A stretch of DNA of 64,000 nucleotides from Flavivirga rizhaonensis (GCF_004791695.1 NZ_SRSO01000001.1:248001-312000); one strand, 5' to 3'; counted from the stretch's first letter, positions 1-10,197 are shown. Numbers and translations: made by a program. The notes: generated by a model not told the origin, from the letters alone.

Positions 1-3000
1 ATTAGTGATACTATTTTTAGAAATTCTCCTTATCAAATAAGTTTTATCCTTTCTCTTGTAAGTTTAACAACTATTTTTTTTAGTACATTATTCACTTCTC
101 AATTGCTTTTTAAAGAAGTAGATTCAAATTTTGAATTCTTATTATTTAGCACACCTTTAAAAAAGAAAACATTTGTTTTAGGGCGCTATGTTGTTATACT
201 TTTGCTAAGCTACCTATTTGTATTGTTACTATCTATTAGTTTCTTATTTGGTCAATATTATGGAGAAACCTCAAATAATGTAACTGTGTTCTCATTAATT
301 CACGTTATCTATCCTTTATTCATTTTCGGTTTTATAAATACCTTTTTTACAACTGCTATTTTAAGTTATATAGGATGGATTTCTAAAAACAAATTGTTTG
401 TATATATAACCGGTTTATTACTGTACGTTATTTATATCATTTTACAGCTATATTCAAATTCCCTTTTGGTATCACAACTAATGCCACAATCTGATGAAGC
501 TAAATTTATTTCAGCATTAATTGATCCTTTCGGGCTATCTGCATTTTTTCATCAAACCGTAAATTGGTCAGTTTTACAGAGGAATACAGAAATGGTTTCT
601 TTGACTGGCGTTTTTTTAATAAACAGATTGGGTGTGTTTTTAATTTCAGTATTTCTACTGTTTTTAAGCGTCAAAAAATTCTCTTTAGATAAAGTTTCAA
701 AACCCAAAAGAATAAAAGTTAAATCAACTTTAAAAGCCTCTAAAAAAGGCTTATTGTACGGTCCAATAAAAACGGTTTATAATTTAAAAACAAAACTGCA
801 ATCGCTCATTTCCTTTACCAAGATTGATCTTATTTATATTGTTAAAAGTATTCCTTTCGTATTAATCATTTTAATACTCCTATTTGTATTAGGAATGGAA
901 ATACCCGCAGAAATTGACAAAGGTTCAAGAATTCCTGAACACTATGCTACATCTGGCTTAATGCTCCAAATTATCAATCAAAATTTTCATGTAATTTGCG
1001 TAATTGTAGTTTTGTTTTATAGTCATGATATATTTTGGCGAAGTACTACTGCAAATTTTAATGCCCTTGAAAACACTACCGCTAATAGTGAAATAAGATT
1101 TCTTTCTAAATGGTTAACACTCTCTATTATTGTTGTATTATTTAGTGTTTTAATGCTTGCAGAAGGAATACTGTTTCAACTACTTTATGAATATTATTTG
1201 ATTGAATGGAGTGTTTATAAAGATGTTTTTATATTTAACACACTTCCTTTAATTCTTTTGAGCGGTATTTTGTTACTAATTCAAGAAGTAATTCATAAAA
1301 AACATATTGGCTTAATAGCTACATCATTATTTGCTTTAGCAATGGCAACACCAATTAGCGAAATATTAATAGAATTTCCACTACTTAAATTTTTAAATAC
1401 TATTCAACTTAATTATAGTGATATGAATGGGTTTGGGTTTTATAAAAATGCATTTGTGCTAAGGTTAGCTTTTGGTTTTTCCGCAGTATTAATTTTAATT
1501 ACATTATTGCATTTTTTCAAAAAACAGCTTGTAAAAAAACATGTCACCATTATACTTTTGCTTTTAAGTGTATTTGCTTTTTATTCCGGATCTGAGTTAA
1601 TAAATGGTTCTATAATTAAAAATGAAGATTCAGAATTGCAAGTAAGAGCCGACTATGAAAAACAGTTTAGAGCATATGAAAATTTAGCTGTTCCAATAAT
1701 TACAGATGTAAAGACAACCGTTAACCTGTATCCAACAAAAAATAGATATACTATTCAAGGACAATATATTTTAGAGAATAAAACACAGAAAAGTATACAT
1801 AAGGTGGTAGTCAATTTTCCTGATGATTTTAACATAAAAAAAGCAACATTACTAATTGGCGATACATCTATTGATGTAAAAAATACAACAGAAGTAATTG
1901 TATTAAAAAAAGGATTGAAGCCTAACGAAAAAGCAATATTTAATTTCAAGACTTCATACCAATGGAAAGCTGTAAATGGTCATGAACCATTTAATGCGAT
2001 TATAGGTAATGGTTCCTTTATGAGGATTAGTAGATATTATCCTCAATTTGGATATCAGAAAATTCACGAAATACATAAAAAGTCTATCAGGAAACAGTTT
2101 AATTTAAAAGGAAATGCTACTAAAAAAATAGATTTTAATAGTCCGAAATCTATAAATAATAGTTTTATAAATTTAGACATGACTATTTCTACATCGTCAA
2201 ATCAAATAGCAGTTGGAGTAGGAGAACTGGTTAAAAGTTGGAAAGAGAATAACCAAAATTACTTTCACTATAAAACAACAACTTTAATTCCGTTTCATTT
2301 TGCAATAGCATCAGCAAAGTATGCTGTTAAGAAAGACATTTATAATGGTAAGAAGTATGAAATTTATTACCATCCATCACATCATGAAAATGTAGAACAC
2401 TTATTAAAAAACGCAAAATTGACAATGGATTATTGCGAAACAAATTTTGGTAAATATCCCTTTGAAACAATACGATTTGTTGAAATTTCAAATTTCACTA
2501 AAGGATTTGCAGCAACAGCCTATCCAGGAACAATTTATGCTGTTGAAGATAAAATGTTTCATTCGAATATAAAAGCTGATAAGCAGCAAGATGTTATTAA
2601 TGAACTAGCAGGTCATGAATTAGCACATATTTGGTGGGGAACAAGTCAAATTTTTATAGATGAAAGAGTTGGAGGGGCTATGCTTATAGAAACGCTAGCT
2701 ATGTATGTAGAAATAATGCTTCTTGAAAAAATGTATGGAAAAGAAAAAGTATGGGATCGATTAAAAATGCATCTTACTATTTACAATAATTCAAGAGGCT
2801 TTAAAACAGAAGAACCCTTATATAAAGTAAAAAACAATAGTCCCTATATTTCATATAGTAAAGGTGCTATAACCATGTATAATTTAAAGGAGTTAATAGG
2901 AGAAGATACCGTAAATAAAGCACTAAAAATGTTTTTAGAAAAGAATAAATATCCAAATCTTAAACCAATTAGTTCAGATTTTTTAAATGAATTGTATACT

Positions 3001-3081
3001 GTAACTGATGAAAAATTTCATAGTGAAATCAAGAAAATGTTTACCGAAGTAAATGATTTAAAAATTGACTTTGGAGATTAA
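1..3081 (+). CDS. ABC-2 type permease fused to M1-family metallopeptidase (5' truncated by window edge)
   Basis: The frame is open from base 1 with no start, so the N-terminus lies outside the window. The first ~500 visible residues are a chain of hydrophobic segments typical of ABC-2 permeases. The last ~450 residues are a soluble M1 aminopeptidase-like domain with the zinc motif HELAHIWW followed by the glutamate in LIETLAMY; I count 20 residues between motif and glutamate, against 18 in classical M1 enzymes. The usual GAMEN exopeptidase motif is not obvious; the equivalent region reads GFAATAYPG. Bacteroidota commonly encode this fusion next to an ABC ATPase, which would lie upstream. Substrate is unknown. 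The gene converges on the nitrilase-family gene 35 bp downstream. Confidence 0.88.
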   Translation: MSDTIFRNSPYQISFILSLVSLTTIFFSTLFTSQLLFKEVDSNFEFLLFSTPLKKKTFVLGRYVVILLLSYLFVLLLSISFLFGQYYGETSNNVTVFSLIHVIYPLFIFGFINTFFTTAILSYIGWISKNKLFVYITGLLLYVIYIILQLYSNSLLVSQLMPQSDEAKFISALIDPFGLSAFFHQTVNWSVLQRNTEMVSLTGVFLINRLGVFLISVFLLFLSVKKFSLDKVSKPKRIKVKSTLKASKKGLLYGPIKTVYNLKTKLQSLISFTKIDLIYIVKSIPFVLIILILLFVLGMEIPAEIDKGSRIPEHYATSGLMLQIINQNFHVICVIVVLFYSHDIFWRSTTANFNALENTTANSEIRFLSKWLTLSIIVVLFSVLMLAEGILFQLLYEYYLIEWSVYKDVFIFNTLPLILLSGILLLIQEVIHKKHIGLIATSLFALAMATPISEILIEFPLLKFLNTIQLNYSDMNGFGFYKNAFVLRLAFGFSAVLILITLLHFFKKQLVKKHVTIILLLLSVFAFYSGSELINGSIIKNEDSELQVRADYEKQFRAYENLAVPIITDVKTTVNLYPTKNRYTIQGQYILENKTQKSIHKVVVNFPDDFNIKKATLLIGDTSIDVKNTTEVIVLKKGLKPNEKAIFNFKTSYQWKAVNGHEPFNAIIGNGSFMRISRYYPQFGYQKIHEIHKKSIRKQFNLKGNATKKIDFNSPKSINNSFINLDMTISTSSNQIAVGVGELVKSWKENNQNYFHYKTTTLIPFHFAIASAKYAVKKDIYNGKKYEIYYHPSHHENVEHLLKNAKLTMDYCETNFGKYPFETIRFVEISNFTKGFAATAYPGTIYAVEDKMFHSNIKADKQQDVINELAGHELAHIWWGTSQIFIDERVGGAMLIETLAMYVEIMLLEKMYGKEKVWDRLKMHLTIYNNSRGFKTEEPLYKVKNNSPYISYSKGAITMYNLKELIGEDTVNKALKMFLEKNKYPNLKPISSDFLNELYTVTDEKFHSEIKKMFTEVNDLKIDFGD

Positions 3082-3116
3082 AGTATCTTGTAATTCAAGT
3101 TTAAATTAACAAGGTA

Positions 3117-3866
3117 TTATCTTGTTGTCGGTTGTTTTTTCAATTGTGTTTTAATTATTTTTTCCGTGTCTGTGTCAAAAATTAAAATACCTTCATTGTT
3201 ACCATCTAATTGTTCAATTAGTTTACCTTTATTATTCCAAACAGAACTCTTTCCTGCACAATCATAATTACCTGATTCTCCTACAAGATTAGACATTACT
3301 GCCACCATTTTATATTTTTTTGCAATATCTGAAATTCGGTTTATATCTTTATCTACTCCATTTGTTGAATTCAGAACGCTTGCAATATAAATATTAGCTC
3401 CATTTTTAAACGCTTTTTCAGAATGTTCAGGTATGGATGTTTCATAACATATTGCAAATGCTAGTTTATTATTTTTAAATGTAATTGGGTTTAGATTTGT
3501 TCCAGACACAAAATAATCTTCTTCTCCTGGGTGTAGATACTCTTTAGAATAAGTCATTCTAGATTTATTAGGTTGAAATAGTACCATACTGATACAAATA
3601 CCATTCTCGTTTTTAGTTGGTAGTCCAATACCAATTATAATTTTATTTAAATCACTAATTTTTTGAAACCCATCAAATCTTTTGTCATCCTTTGTGGTTG
3701 CTAATTCTTTTGCCAATTCAGGTTCATATCCTGTCAATGAAAGTTCTGGGAAAACTATGATATCTGAATCGTTTTGAATAGAAAGGTTAATCAACTTTTT
3801 ATGATTTTCAATATTCTTTAGAATATCTCCTTTAATTGGTGCTGTCTGTGCAATACAAATTCTCAT
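3117..3866 (-). CDS. Carbon-nitrogen hydrolase (nitrilase superfamily)
   Basis: This 249-residue cytoplasmic protein has the Glu-Lys-Cys arrangement of the nitrilase superfamily: Glu in FPELSLTGYEP near residue 41, Lys in YSKEYLHPGEE near 110, and Cys in FAICYETS near 139. Such enzymes hydrolyse amides or nitriles. Length and the N-terminal beta strand (MRICIAQTAPIKGD) match single-domain family members, and I see no synthetase fusion. It stands alone on this strand, with a frameshifted DUF4386 gene upstream of it. The precise substrate cannot be read from the sequence; omega-amidase-like or carbamoylase-like activity are both possible. Confidence 0.85.
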   Translation of the reverse strand: MRICIAQTAPIKGDILKNIENHKKLINLSIQNDSDIIVFPELSLTGYEPELAKELATTKDDKRFDGFQKISDLNKIIIGIGLPTKNENGICISMVLFQPNKSRMTYSKEYLHPGEEDYFVSGTNLNPITFKNNKLAFAICYETSIPEHSEKAFKNGANIYIASVLNSTNGVDKDINRISDIAKKYKMVAVMSNLVGESGNYDCAGKSSVWNNKGKLIEQLDGNNEGILIFDTDTEKIIKTQLKKQPTTR

Positions 3867-3934
3867 TTTAAATATAGCTATTGTTGTACGTTCGTTTCTT
3901 AATTTCTAGATATTATTGTTCTACACTTTTAATT

Positions 3935-4617
3935 CTAGATCCTTATAATTAAAAGCCATAACATAAAAATTAATTCTCCCATTGTAAAAACAAATAAGAA
4001 TTGTGTATTTATTTCAGGAAAAAAAAAGGAACTCAAATTATCAATCCCCCAACTTAAACCAGCAATTAATAAAATAACTCCAAATAGTTTTGGTATATAA
4101 GTCGCTTTATAAGCTAAATAACCAAGTAAAATTAAATAAACTCCAAAAATTATTAAACCAAAACTACCTTCAACTCTAAAGGCTTTTATATGTAGCAATA
4201 TACTATCGTTTATTTGACCAATTCCAGTATTCTTTAAATGTTCTATAGATTTAATAATACTTAGTATTGCAAGCAGATTATACAATGCAATGAAATACAT
4301 GGCTACATATACTAACCTAAACCAAGCGGTTAATAGTGATAAACTTTTATTTACAGGTTTTAGAATATATATAATGCCCATGATGCTACAATGTCTGCAA
4401 TTAGGGTTAATAGAATTAGAAAGATAGCAATAGTAAATAAGTGTTTATTGTTTATAATATTTTCAGCAGTTATTGTAGCATTTTTAGAATCTATAAGTTT
4501 AGGGAATATTGAAAACTCTGCAAAAGGAGTTGTTAAAACCATAACAAGCAAACTTAAGCCAGCAATTAATGCCGCTTTACCCAGTGATATTTCAGTCTTA
4601 TTACTTATTGGTTTCAT
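3935..4617 (-). pseudogene. DUF4386 family membrane protein, frameshifted at a TA repeat
   Basis: Two overlapping frames on the minus strand are halves of one protein. The upstream half (4617 to 4360, 85 aa) starts MKPISNKTEISLGKAAL and ends ASWALYIF at a stop. The downstream half (4381 to 3935, 148 aa) reads GIIYILKPVNKSLSLL, the continuation expected in DUF4386 proteins. At the junction the minus strand has a TATATATA run. Removing one TA gives an uninterrupted A-L-Y-I-L-K-P-V reading. The joined product would be about 225 residues with several membrane helices, similar in size to the intact DUF4386 gene immediately upstream. It could be a true pseudogene, a slippage-switched gene or a sequencing error. 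Confidence 0.75.
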
Positions 4618-4633
4618 AGTCGTTTTTACTAAT

Positions 4634-5314
4634 TTATTTTATTTCAGTTTCTAAAACAGTCGAATTAAATCCTTTGAAAATTAGCCAAAGGGGAAGAAAT
4701 AGTTGAATCAATCCTATTGGAAAAAGCATATTTATACTAATACTATTTCCTGAAATTGAAAATAACATTTCAATAAACATTAGAATTACAGCTAATACCC
4801 CAACAATAGAAATAATATTTGGAATTAATTTGGACACGTACAATGTATAGTATAAAATAAAAACTGGGAAGCAAGAAATGAGTAGGCTCAAGTGGTGTGA
4901 CCACCAATGCTTTTTATAAAATATGGTACCTAGAGTATTTAATAAATCAGAATTGTCAGTTCCATTTTTAGTATACTCTAGACTTAATTCCAACATAGAT
5001 AGAACACTAATATTGTCAATAGATATTGATATAAACCCTAGTATGCTAAATGCTAAATATAAAAAAGCTAAAGTGATACTATATTTTTTAAAAATTGGTA
5101 ATAAAATTGCAGCTATGACAACGGACGTTATGCCGCTTAAAAATAAAAGTAAGATAGAAATAATAATTTCATTTGAGTTTGCAGAAGTGGTGTTTAGAAA
5201 ATCATCTGAAAATAGTACAGGACCTTGTAAAAATTGATAGACTATAATACCTGTTGTGAAAATGAATAGAAATAATAGTCCTGCGAGTCTTCCAATTTTT
5301 ATGTTTGATTTCAT
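4634..5314 (-). CDS. DUF4386 domain-containing membrane protein
   Basis: This 226-residue integral membrane protein has about six hydrophobic segments and a short charged N-terminus (MKSNIKIGRLAGLL). The pattern, with an early glycine-rich first helix and KKHWWSHHLSL before a later helix, fits the DUF4386 family, whose function is unknown. It lies 16 bp upstream of the frameshifted DUF4386 gene on the same strand, so the two look like a tandem pair, probably co-transcribed. The two copies are clearly diverged, so any duplication is old. No ligand or catalytic motif is visible. Confidence 0.72.
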   Translation of the reverse strand: MKSNIKIGRLAGLLFLFIFTTGIIVYQFLQGPVLFSDDFLNTTSANSNEIIISILLLFLSGITSVVIAAILLPIFKKYSITLAFLYLAFSILGFISISIDNISVLSMLELSLEYTKNGTDNSDLLNTLGTIFYKKHWWSHHLSLLISCFPVFILYYTLYVSKLIPNIISIVGVLAVILMFIEMLFSISGNSISINMLFPIGLIQLFLPLWLIFKGFNSTVLETEIK

Positions 5315-5525
5315 ATTTGAATTGATTATTTGATTGATTTATATCACGTTATAAACTATGAAATGTTATAAAAGTGTATGAGTTTCCAAATTGCACATAA
5401 CAACGAATAGACACACTAGTTCTCTTATTTTTTACTACATATACATCATATAGTATATTAATCTATTGTTTTTTAAGATAGTTCTTGCATTAATATAAAT
5501 ATTTTATCCAAAACTATAATCAGCT

Positions 5526-5966
5526 TTAGTCTTTACCTAATACGTATGTTTTAAAAACATATTTCCATGGTGTAAAAATTAGAGGAATAAGCATAATTAT
5601 AAAAATTTGCGCCCAACCTTCTACTCTTGTGCCAGCAATATTTCCGTTAACCCATAATGGGTAAGCAACAAAATATAACCAAAGCCCTTTATAAAAGAAC
5701 ATAAAGAGCATAATAGGTAACATTTTCAGAGTGTGAAAAATTCCCAAACCTGATAGTGTTGTATAAGCAGCTATAGAACACCACGCGATTGCAATTGTAG
5801 CATTCCAGTCGCCTTTATGTGTGATTAATTGTGTCCAGGCATCTTTAGCCGCGAAAAAGAACATAAGCGCAAAAAATAGTTTCAAAACATACACTTTTAT
5901 TGGCCAAACTTCTTTATGTTTTGCGGAAGGGTGAAAAAGACTTTTAATAGAATTCAATATCTGCAT
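5526..5966 (-). CDS. Hypothetical membrane protein, four helices
   Basis: I do not recognise this 146-residue protein. It has a short soluble N-terminus (MQILNSIKSLFHP), then about four hydrophobic segments around residues 25-45, 58-75, 80-105 and 118-135, and a basic C-terminus. The aromatic-rich stretch FYKGLWLYFVAYPLWVNG is conspicuous. It is a single gene on the minus strand, about 210 bp from its neighbours' coding regions on one side and 85 bp on the other, so no operon context helps. Coding potential is supported by an ATG start, normal composition and hydrophobic periodicity. Confidence 0.6.
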   Translation of the reverse strand: MQILNSIKSLFHPSAKHKEVWPIKVYVLKLFFALMFFFAAKDAWTQLITHKGDWNATIAIAWCSIAAYTTLSGLGIFHTLKMLPIMLFMFFYKGLWLYFVAYPLWVNGNIAGTRVEGWAQIFIIMLIPLIFTPWKYVFKTYVLGKD

Positions 5967-6049
5967 CTTGAAGTAAGTTGATTTCTTATATTGACGAATG
6001 TGATTTAAAAATGTTACATTCTTAGGAAGATTTAAATTGGATACAGTGT

Positions 6050-7504
6050 TTACTTTTCAAATATCAAGTTTTCTAAGTATCTAACAGCTGATGCTATTAA
6101 GTTCTTACGATTCCTTGCCTTTTCTTCAAAATTATCAAGAGAATCTCTGTTCAGTTTTCTACCCTTTATAAAAACAGTTGTAGGGTTTTGTAATGCAGAT
6201 AAATTTAATAATGGATTATTATCTGTTACTATTAAGTTTGCAACTTTACCAACTTCAATGGTTCCCATATTATTCATAATCGAATGTGTTTTTGACGCAT
6301 TCACTGTCGCTGTTCTTAGTACTTCATAATTAGAAAGTCCAGCTTCTTTGTAAAATGCAAGTTCTTGATGTATTGAGAATCCAGGAATAGTTACGCCAAT
6401 TCCAGCATCGGTACCACAGATAATAGGTGTTCCTACTTCATGAAGTTTTTTAACAATTTTTAAATGAAAATCATGTTGTTTTTTTATAGTCTTAACAATA
6501 GTAGAGTCCTTTAATTTAGTATTATCCCATCTTTCAAATTGTGCTTTACTATCCGTTTTTTTTATAAGCGGATTCATAAATTGAAGTTTTTCTGATTCCA
6601 AAATTTCATCATCAATAAGCATTTGATAAATATTATTGTAACCCGTTAAAGTGGGACTAAAAGCACTGTGTTTTGATTTTTCGAAACTATTAATAACTTC
6701 ATTTAATTTCAATGTATCCAATCTATAGTTTAATGGTTGCTGTATAATTTCCTCTGCATGTTCTATAGATTTTACCTGTTGATTGAAATGATAAGAATAA
6801 GATACTTTTTGTGATGGATGTGCAACGATATCTATATTAGAGATTGCTGCTTGTTCAATAACAGTATCGAATATATCTTCTGTTAAGCCATAATAGGTTT
6901 TAATAAAGTCGTATCCTCTCTTCTTGTATGAAACCACTTTCTCCCTAGCTTCATTGGGATTTGTTAATTGTAAATTATCATCTCCAATAAATTCTGGACC
7001 TGTGAGTTTAGGTCCGGTTGTAAAAAATAGTGGTGAAATAATTTCATCATTATTTACATCTTCTTTAATTCTTAAATGCATTGGCATACCCCATAGATTT
7101 CGAATTGCCGTAACGCCATTAGACAGATATAGCCCTAGTTCATATCTATCCCATACATGAACATGCATATCTATAAGACCTGGTGTTAGATACTTGTTTT
7201 TTGCATTAAGAATTTCAATTCCTTTAATTTCAATACGGTCTGCAATTTTTTGAATTATTCCATCTTTGATATATACCATTTTATCAACTAAAATAGTGTC
7301 TTGAGTCATTGGAATAATATTCACATTGGTAATAAGATATGAATCATTATTTGCAAACGCATTCTTTTTGACTTTCAAGTATTTTGTATTTTGCACTTCT
7401 ATAAATACCATGATAACAATAGATATTAATAAAATTCCAATAACTATGATTATGAATTTAAGAATTCGTTTTGCTATTTTCACTTTATGTAGACCATATG
7501 ACAT
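6050..7504 (-). CDS. Membrane-anchored amidohydrolase family protein
   Basis: This 484-residue protein belongs to the metal-dependent amidohydrolase superfamily, imidazolonepropionase-like group. An N-terminal membrane segment (residues ~13-34) suggests export with an anchor. Metal and catalytic residues are visible in order: HxH in DMHVHVWDR, the likely bridging Lys in FIKTYYG, His in AHPSQK and SIEHAEE, and Asp in GTDAGIG. The C-terminal VGKVANLIVTD and NPLLNLSAL stretch is the composite beta-sandwich ending of these enzymes. It probably hydrolyses a cyclic amide or a dipeptide-like substrate in the periplasm; substrate is not assignable. The esterase gene upstream ends 24 bp before it, so the two may be one transcript. 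Confidence 0.85.
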   Translation of the reverse strand: MSYGLHKVKIAKRILKFIIIVIGILLISIVIMVFIEVQNTKYLKVKKNAFANNDSYLITNVNIIPMTQDTILVDKMVYIKDGIIQKIADRIEIKGIEILNAKNKYLTPGLIDMHVHVWDRYELGLYLSNGVTAIRNLWGMPMHLRIKEDVNNDEIISPLFFTTGPKLTGPEFIGDDNLQLTNPNEAREKVVSYKKRGYDFIKTYYGLTEDIFDTVIEQAAISNIDIVAHPSQKVSYSYHFNQQVKSIEHAEEIIQQPLNYRLDTLKLNEVINSFEKSKHSAFSPTLTGYNNIYQMLIDDEILESEKLQFMNPLIKKTDSKAQFERWDNTKLKDSTIVKTIKKQHDFHLKIVKKLHEVGTPIICGTDAGIGVTIPGFSIHQELAFYKEAGLSNYEVLRTATVNASKTHSIMNNMGTIEVGKVANLIVTDNNPLLNLSALQNPTTVFIKGRKLNRDSLDNFEEKARNRKNLIASAVRYLENLIFEK

Positions 7505-7528
7505 ATTGGAGGTGGGCTTAATCTCGTT

Positions 7529-8761
7529 TTATTCTTTCTCTAATACTTTCAATTTATCTTTTGCAAGTGAATCTTTATTTAAAGAAATGGATTTTTTGTA
7601 ATTTTTAATAGCCTTCTCTTTATCTCCACTCTTTTCATAAAAATTCCCAAGCGAATTATATACTTGATGATTTTCAGGAAAGTTAGTTACATTCAATTGA
7701 AGTAACGCTTCTGCTTTTTTTAGCTGCTTCATATCTAAAAATCGATTTCCCATTTTATTAATAAAATTACCGTAGGGTTTAACACCGTAACCAATTGTTT
7801 TAGATACTTTTTTAAAGTGATTGACAATCAAACTTTCAACATCCGTTTCTGGGTTATAAAAAACATTCCCATCAATTTTTAAATCGTAAAAATCAAATAT
7901 AAATCGTAAAGCATCATATGTACTAATTAGCGGTGAAGAACCATGCGTGTCATTTTCATAATATTTTCCTTTAAATTTTAGCTGGCTCTGAGTATTACTG
8001 CTCAGCAAGACATTAAGTTTTAAAATAGAACGTATATGGAATGTTTGATCAGACTCGTCTTCCTCTACACTATTGATATCCATATCTTTAGGTAATGTAT
8101 TTGCAACCCCTAAAAAAAGTGTTTTATTGTTAAACTTTCCATCTAATTTGCTATTCTTTAATTCATTTAAAAGCTTTTGATTATCCCACCACATAGCGGG
8201 GTCTATAGCTATATAAGCATTAAATAAATTAGGTTTTGTAATGAGCGTATGCATCACCAAGAGCCCTCCAAGGGAATGCCCTATAAACATTCGGTGAGGT
8301 GCTGTAGGATATTCGGATTCAATTTTAGGTATTAATTCTTTTTCTATGAATGAAATGAACTTTTCTCCTCCCCCAAAATTAGCAATTGTAGTGCTATCGA
8401 TAGAAGTATCTTTGATTTCCTTTTTGGGAGTTAAATCTCTACTTCTATTTGTATTGGTAATACCCACGATAATACATTTAGGAAGAATATTATTATCACT
8501 TTTTGAGCTTAAATTTTCTATCATCCCAACAACAGAAGAAAAATGAGCATCACCATCCAACAAGTATATAACAGGATATTTCTGTTTTAGTAACACACCA
8601 TCCACCTTATCTTTAGGAACATGAATCCACACTTTTCTTTCCTCATTTAATATTTTGGAATATATACTTTCTATTTTCCCTATATTGATATCATTATTTG
8701 ATTGCGCATTAATATTAAAGCAATAGAAGCATAGAATAAGGATTAAACATGATTTTTTCAT
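7529..8761 (-). CDS. Secreted esterase (alpha/beta hydrolase, Fes/IroE-type) with C-terminal TPRs
   Basis: I choose the ATG at 8761 because the protein then begins MKKSCLILILCFYCFNINAQ, a clean signal peptide; an upstream ATG at 8815 would bury it. The mature protein has a putative esterase fold: YLLDGDAHFSS, the nucleophile elbow GHSLGG, and a likely catalytic His in ENDTHGSSPL. The last ~100 residues hold two to three TPR-like helices (AEALLQLNVTNFPENHQVYNSLG and following). Family relatives hydrolyse siderophore or other esters; the TPR tail is common in Bacteroidota versions. It precedes the amidohydrolase gene on the same strand. Confidence 0.85.
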   Translation of the reverse strand: MKKSCLILILCFYCFNINAQSNNDINIGKIESIYSKILNEERKVWIHVPKDKVDGVLLKQKYPVIYLLDGDAHFSSVVGMIENLSSKSDNNILPKCIIVGITNTNRSRDLTPKKEIKDTSIDSTTIANFGGGEKFISFIEKELIPKIESEYPTAPHRMFIGHSLGGLLVMHTLITKPNLFNAYIAIDPAMWWDNQKLLNELKNSKLDGKFNNKTLFLGVANTLPKDMDINSVEEDESDQTFHIRSILKLNVLLSSNTQSQLKFKGKYYENDTHGSSPLISTYDALRFIFDFYDLKIDGNVFYNPETDVESLIVNHFKKVSKTIGYGVKPYGNFINKMGNRFLDMKQLKKAEALLQLNVTNFPENHQVYNSLGNFYEKSGDKEKAIKNYKKSISLNKDSLAKDKLKVLEKE

Positions 8762-8864
8762 TTTACGGATTGTTTTATCGATTGTGGAAATTACATGATT
8801 TTTTTTATATAACAAATTATGCAGTTTTTCTCAATTTTTTGTTATCCATATATTTTTAAGATAC

Positions 8865-9278
8865 TTATTCTTCAATCATTTCTTGTTTAGGCCATTTGCA
8901 TGCTAAATAAAGTATTATTATGAGAGCGATTATTTCTATTGTCGCGAAAAATATATATGAAATAGGGGGATTAGTAAGCCCTCCAAAGATGACATAAATA
9001 ATAGAAATTGGAACAGCAATAAAATTGCATATTCTATTCCATTTTCTGGATAATATTCTGGATAATAAAATTAAAATAATGGGTATTTCTAATAAAATAG
9101 AAAAGGTAAGCACTGCTCCAGAGGTTAGTTCCTTACTAGCTTGTTCCAATAATTCTAGATACCCAGGTCTTAGCATACCCATAATATCGGCATATATCAT
9201 ATTAATAAGTACAAATATCCAAAGTGTTGATAATACTATTTTACTTTCAATAGGTGAATTTTTCTTTTCTGTTTTCAT
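8865..9278 (-). CDS. DUF6326-like small membrane protein
   Basis: The ATG at 9278 gives a 137-residue protein starting MKTEKKNSPIESK; a longer start at 9302 adds eight residues with no support. Four hydrophobic segments are visible, with the motif IYADIMGMLRPGYLE after the first helix. That motif and the size fit the DUF6326 family of uncharacterised four-helix membrane proteins. The gene lies between the esterase and the AraC-type regulator on the same strand. The regulator gene starts upstream of it, within 70 bp of its coding end, so joint transcription is possible. Confidence 0.68.
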   Translation of the reverse strand: MKTEKKNSPIESKIVLSTLWIFVLINMIYADIMGMLRPGYLELLEQASKELTSGAVLTFSILLEIPIILILLSRILSRKWNRICNFIAVPISIIYVIFGGLTNPPISYIFFATIEIIALIIILYLACKWPKQEMIEE

Positions 9279-9345
9279 TATTATATTGTTTTTGTAATAC
9301 AAAAATGAGTTGATAAAAAAAACAAGGCTTGATTAATAAAGTCAA

Positions 9346-10197
9346 TTACTTGACTGAAAAATTCATTCTATAAATAGTAGGGCTAACGCTATATTTTTTC
9401 TTAAAAGCTCTAGACAAATGCTCGGGGCTACTAAAACCACACTCGTATCCAATATTACTAATAGAGTCTTGAGATACTTTTAATAGAGTAGCTACCTTTT
9501 CTATTTTTTTGTCTACGATGTAAGCATTAGGCGTTGTTTTGTAAACTTCTTTAAATTTTCGATTGAAGGTTGATATACTGCAATTAGTTACCATTGCTAA
9601 GTTTTCAATAGATGATGTTGTATTAATATGGGCGTCTATTAATTCTTTGAAAGTAAAGGTTCTTTCTGAAAAAAGACTTTTTGTAATTTGTTTAATATCC
9701 TCAGCATTTTCACTTTGAAGTAATAGAAGAATGATTTCTTTTAATTTCAGTTTTAAAATGTTTTCTGTTAAGGCTTCTTTATTTTTAAACAATTGTAAAA
9801 CCCCATCAAAATAATGTTTTACAAAGCTTTTAGAAGCAGATTGAACAACATACTGTGTTACAGGAGTTTCTAAATCCTCCCAAAGTTCAGGTTTAGTTCC
9901 TTGAAAAACTTGATGCAATAAATCTTTACCAAAGTGTACAATTATTGAATCTATAATCCCTTTTGGTTGTTTAGAAATCATTGAGCCTGCAGTTAATCCG
10001 CAAAGCGAAAGAATGACTTGTTCTGGTTTTGCAACAATGTTTTCAGATTCAGATAACGGCTGTCCTTCTCCTTTTAAGATGTAAACAAAACAAGCTTCAT
10101 TTGGCAACGGAAGCGTTTCTTCCATAGGTGTTGTCAGACTTATTTTTGTAAATAAAGGGCAGTCAAACAGGGTTATCGTTTCATGAGATTTTATCAT
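9346..10197 (-). CDS. AraC family transcriptional regulator
   Basis: This 283-residue protein has an N-terminal effector-like half and a C-terminal pair of helix-turn-helices (about residues 180-280). The second ends with the AraC signature ISNIGYECGFSSPEHLSRAFKKKYSVSPTIYR. The N-terminal half (FVYILKGEGQPLSESEN) resembles a cupin-like sensing domain. No transmembrane segment is present, so it acts in the cytoplasm. The serine hydrolase gene lies 25 bp upstream on the same strand and the small membrane protein gene downstream, so it may regulate one or both. The inducer is not predictable. Confidence 0.88.
   Translation of the reverse strand: MIKSHETITLFDCPLFTKISLTTPMEETLPLPNEACFVYILKGEGQPLSESENIVAKPEQVILSLCGLTAGSMISKQPKGIIDSIIVHFGKDLLHQVFQGTKPELWEDLETPVTQYVVQSASKSFVKHYFDGVLQLFKNKEALTENILKLKLKEIILLLLQSENAEDIKQITKSLFSERTFTFKELIDAHINTTSSIENLAMVTNCSISTFNRKFKEVYKTTPNAYIVDKKIEKVATLLKVSQDSISNIGYECGFSSPEHLSRAFKKKYSVSPTIYRMNFSVK

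Noticed and set aside
3082..3116. Terminator between the first two convergent genes
   Set aside because: CTTGTAATT and AATTAACAAG pair only with a bulge, and there is no GC-rich stem.
4391..5237. Two plus-strand frames of about 87 and 104 codons
   Set aside because: They lie opposite the DUF4386 genes, whose membrane-protein composition produces hydrophobic antisense frames.
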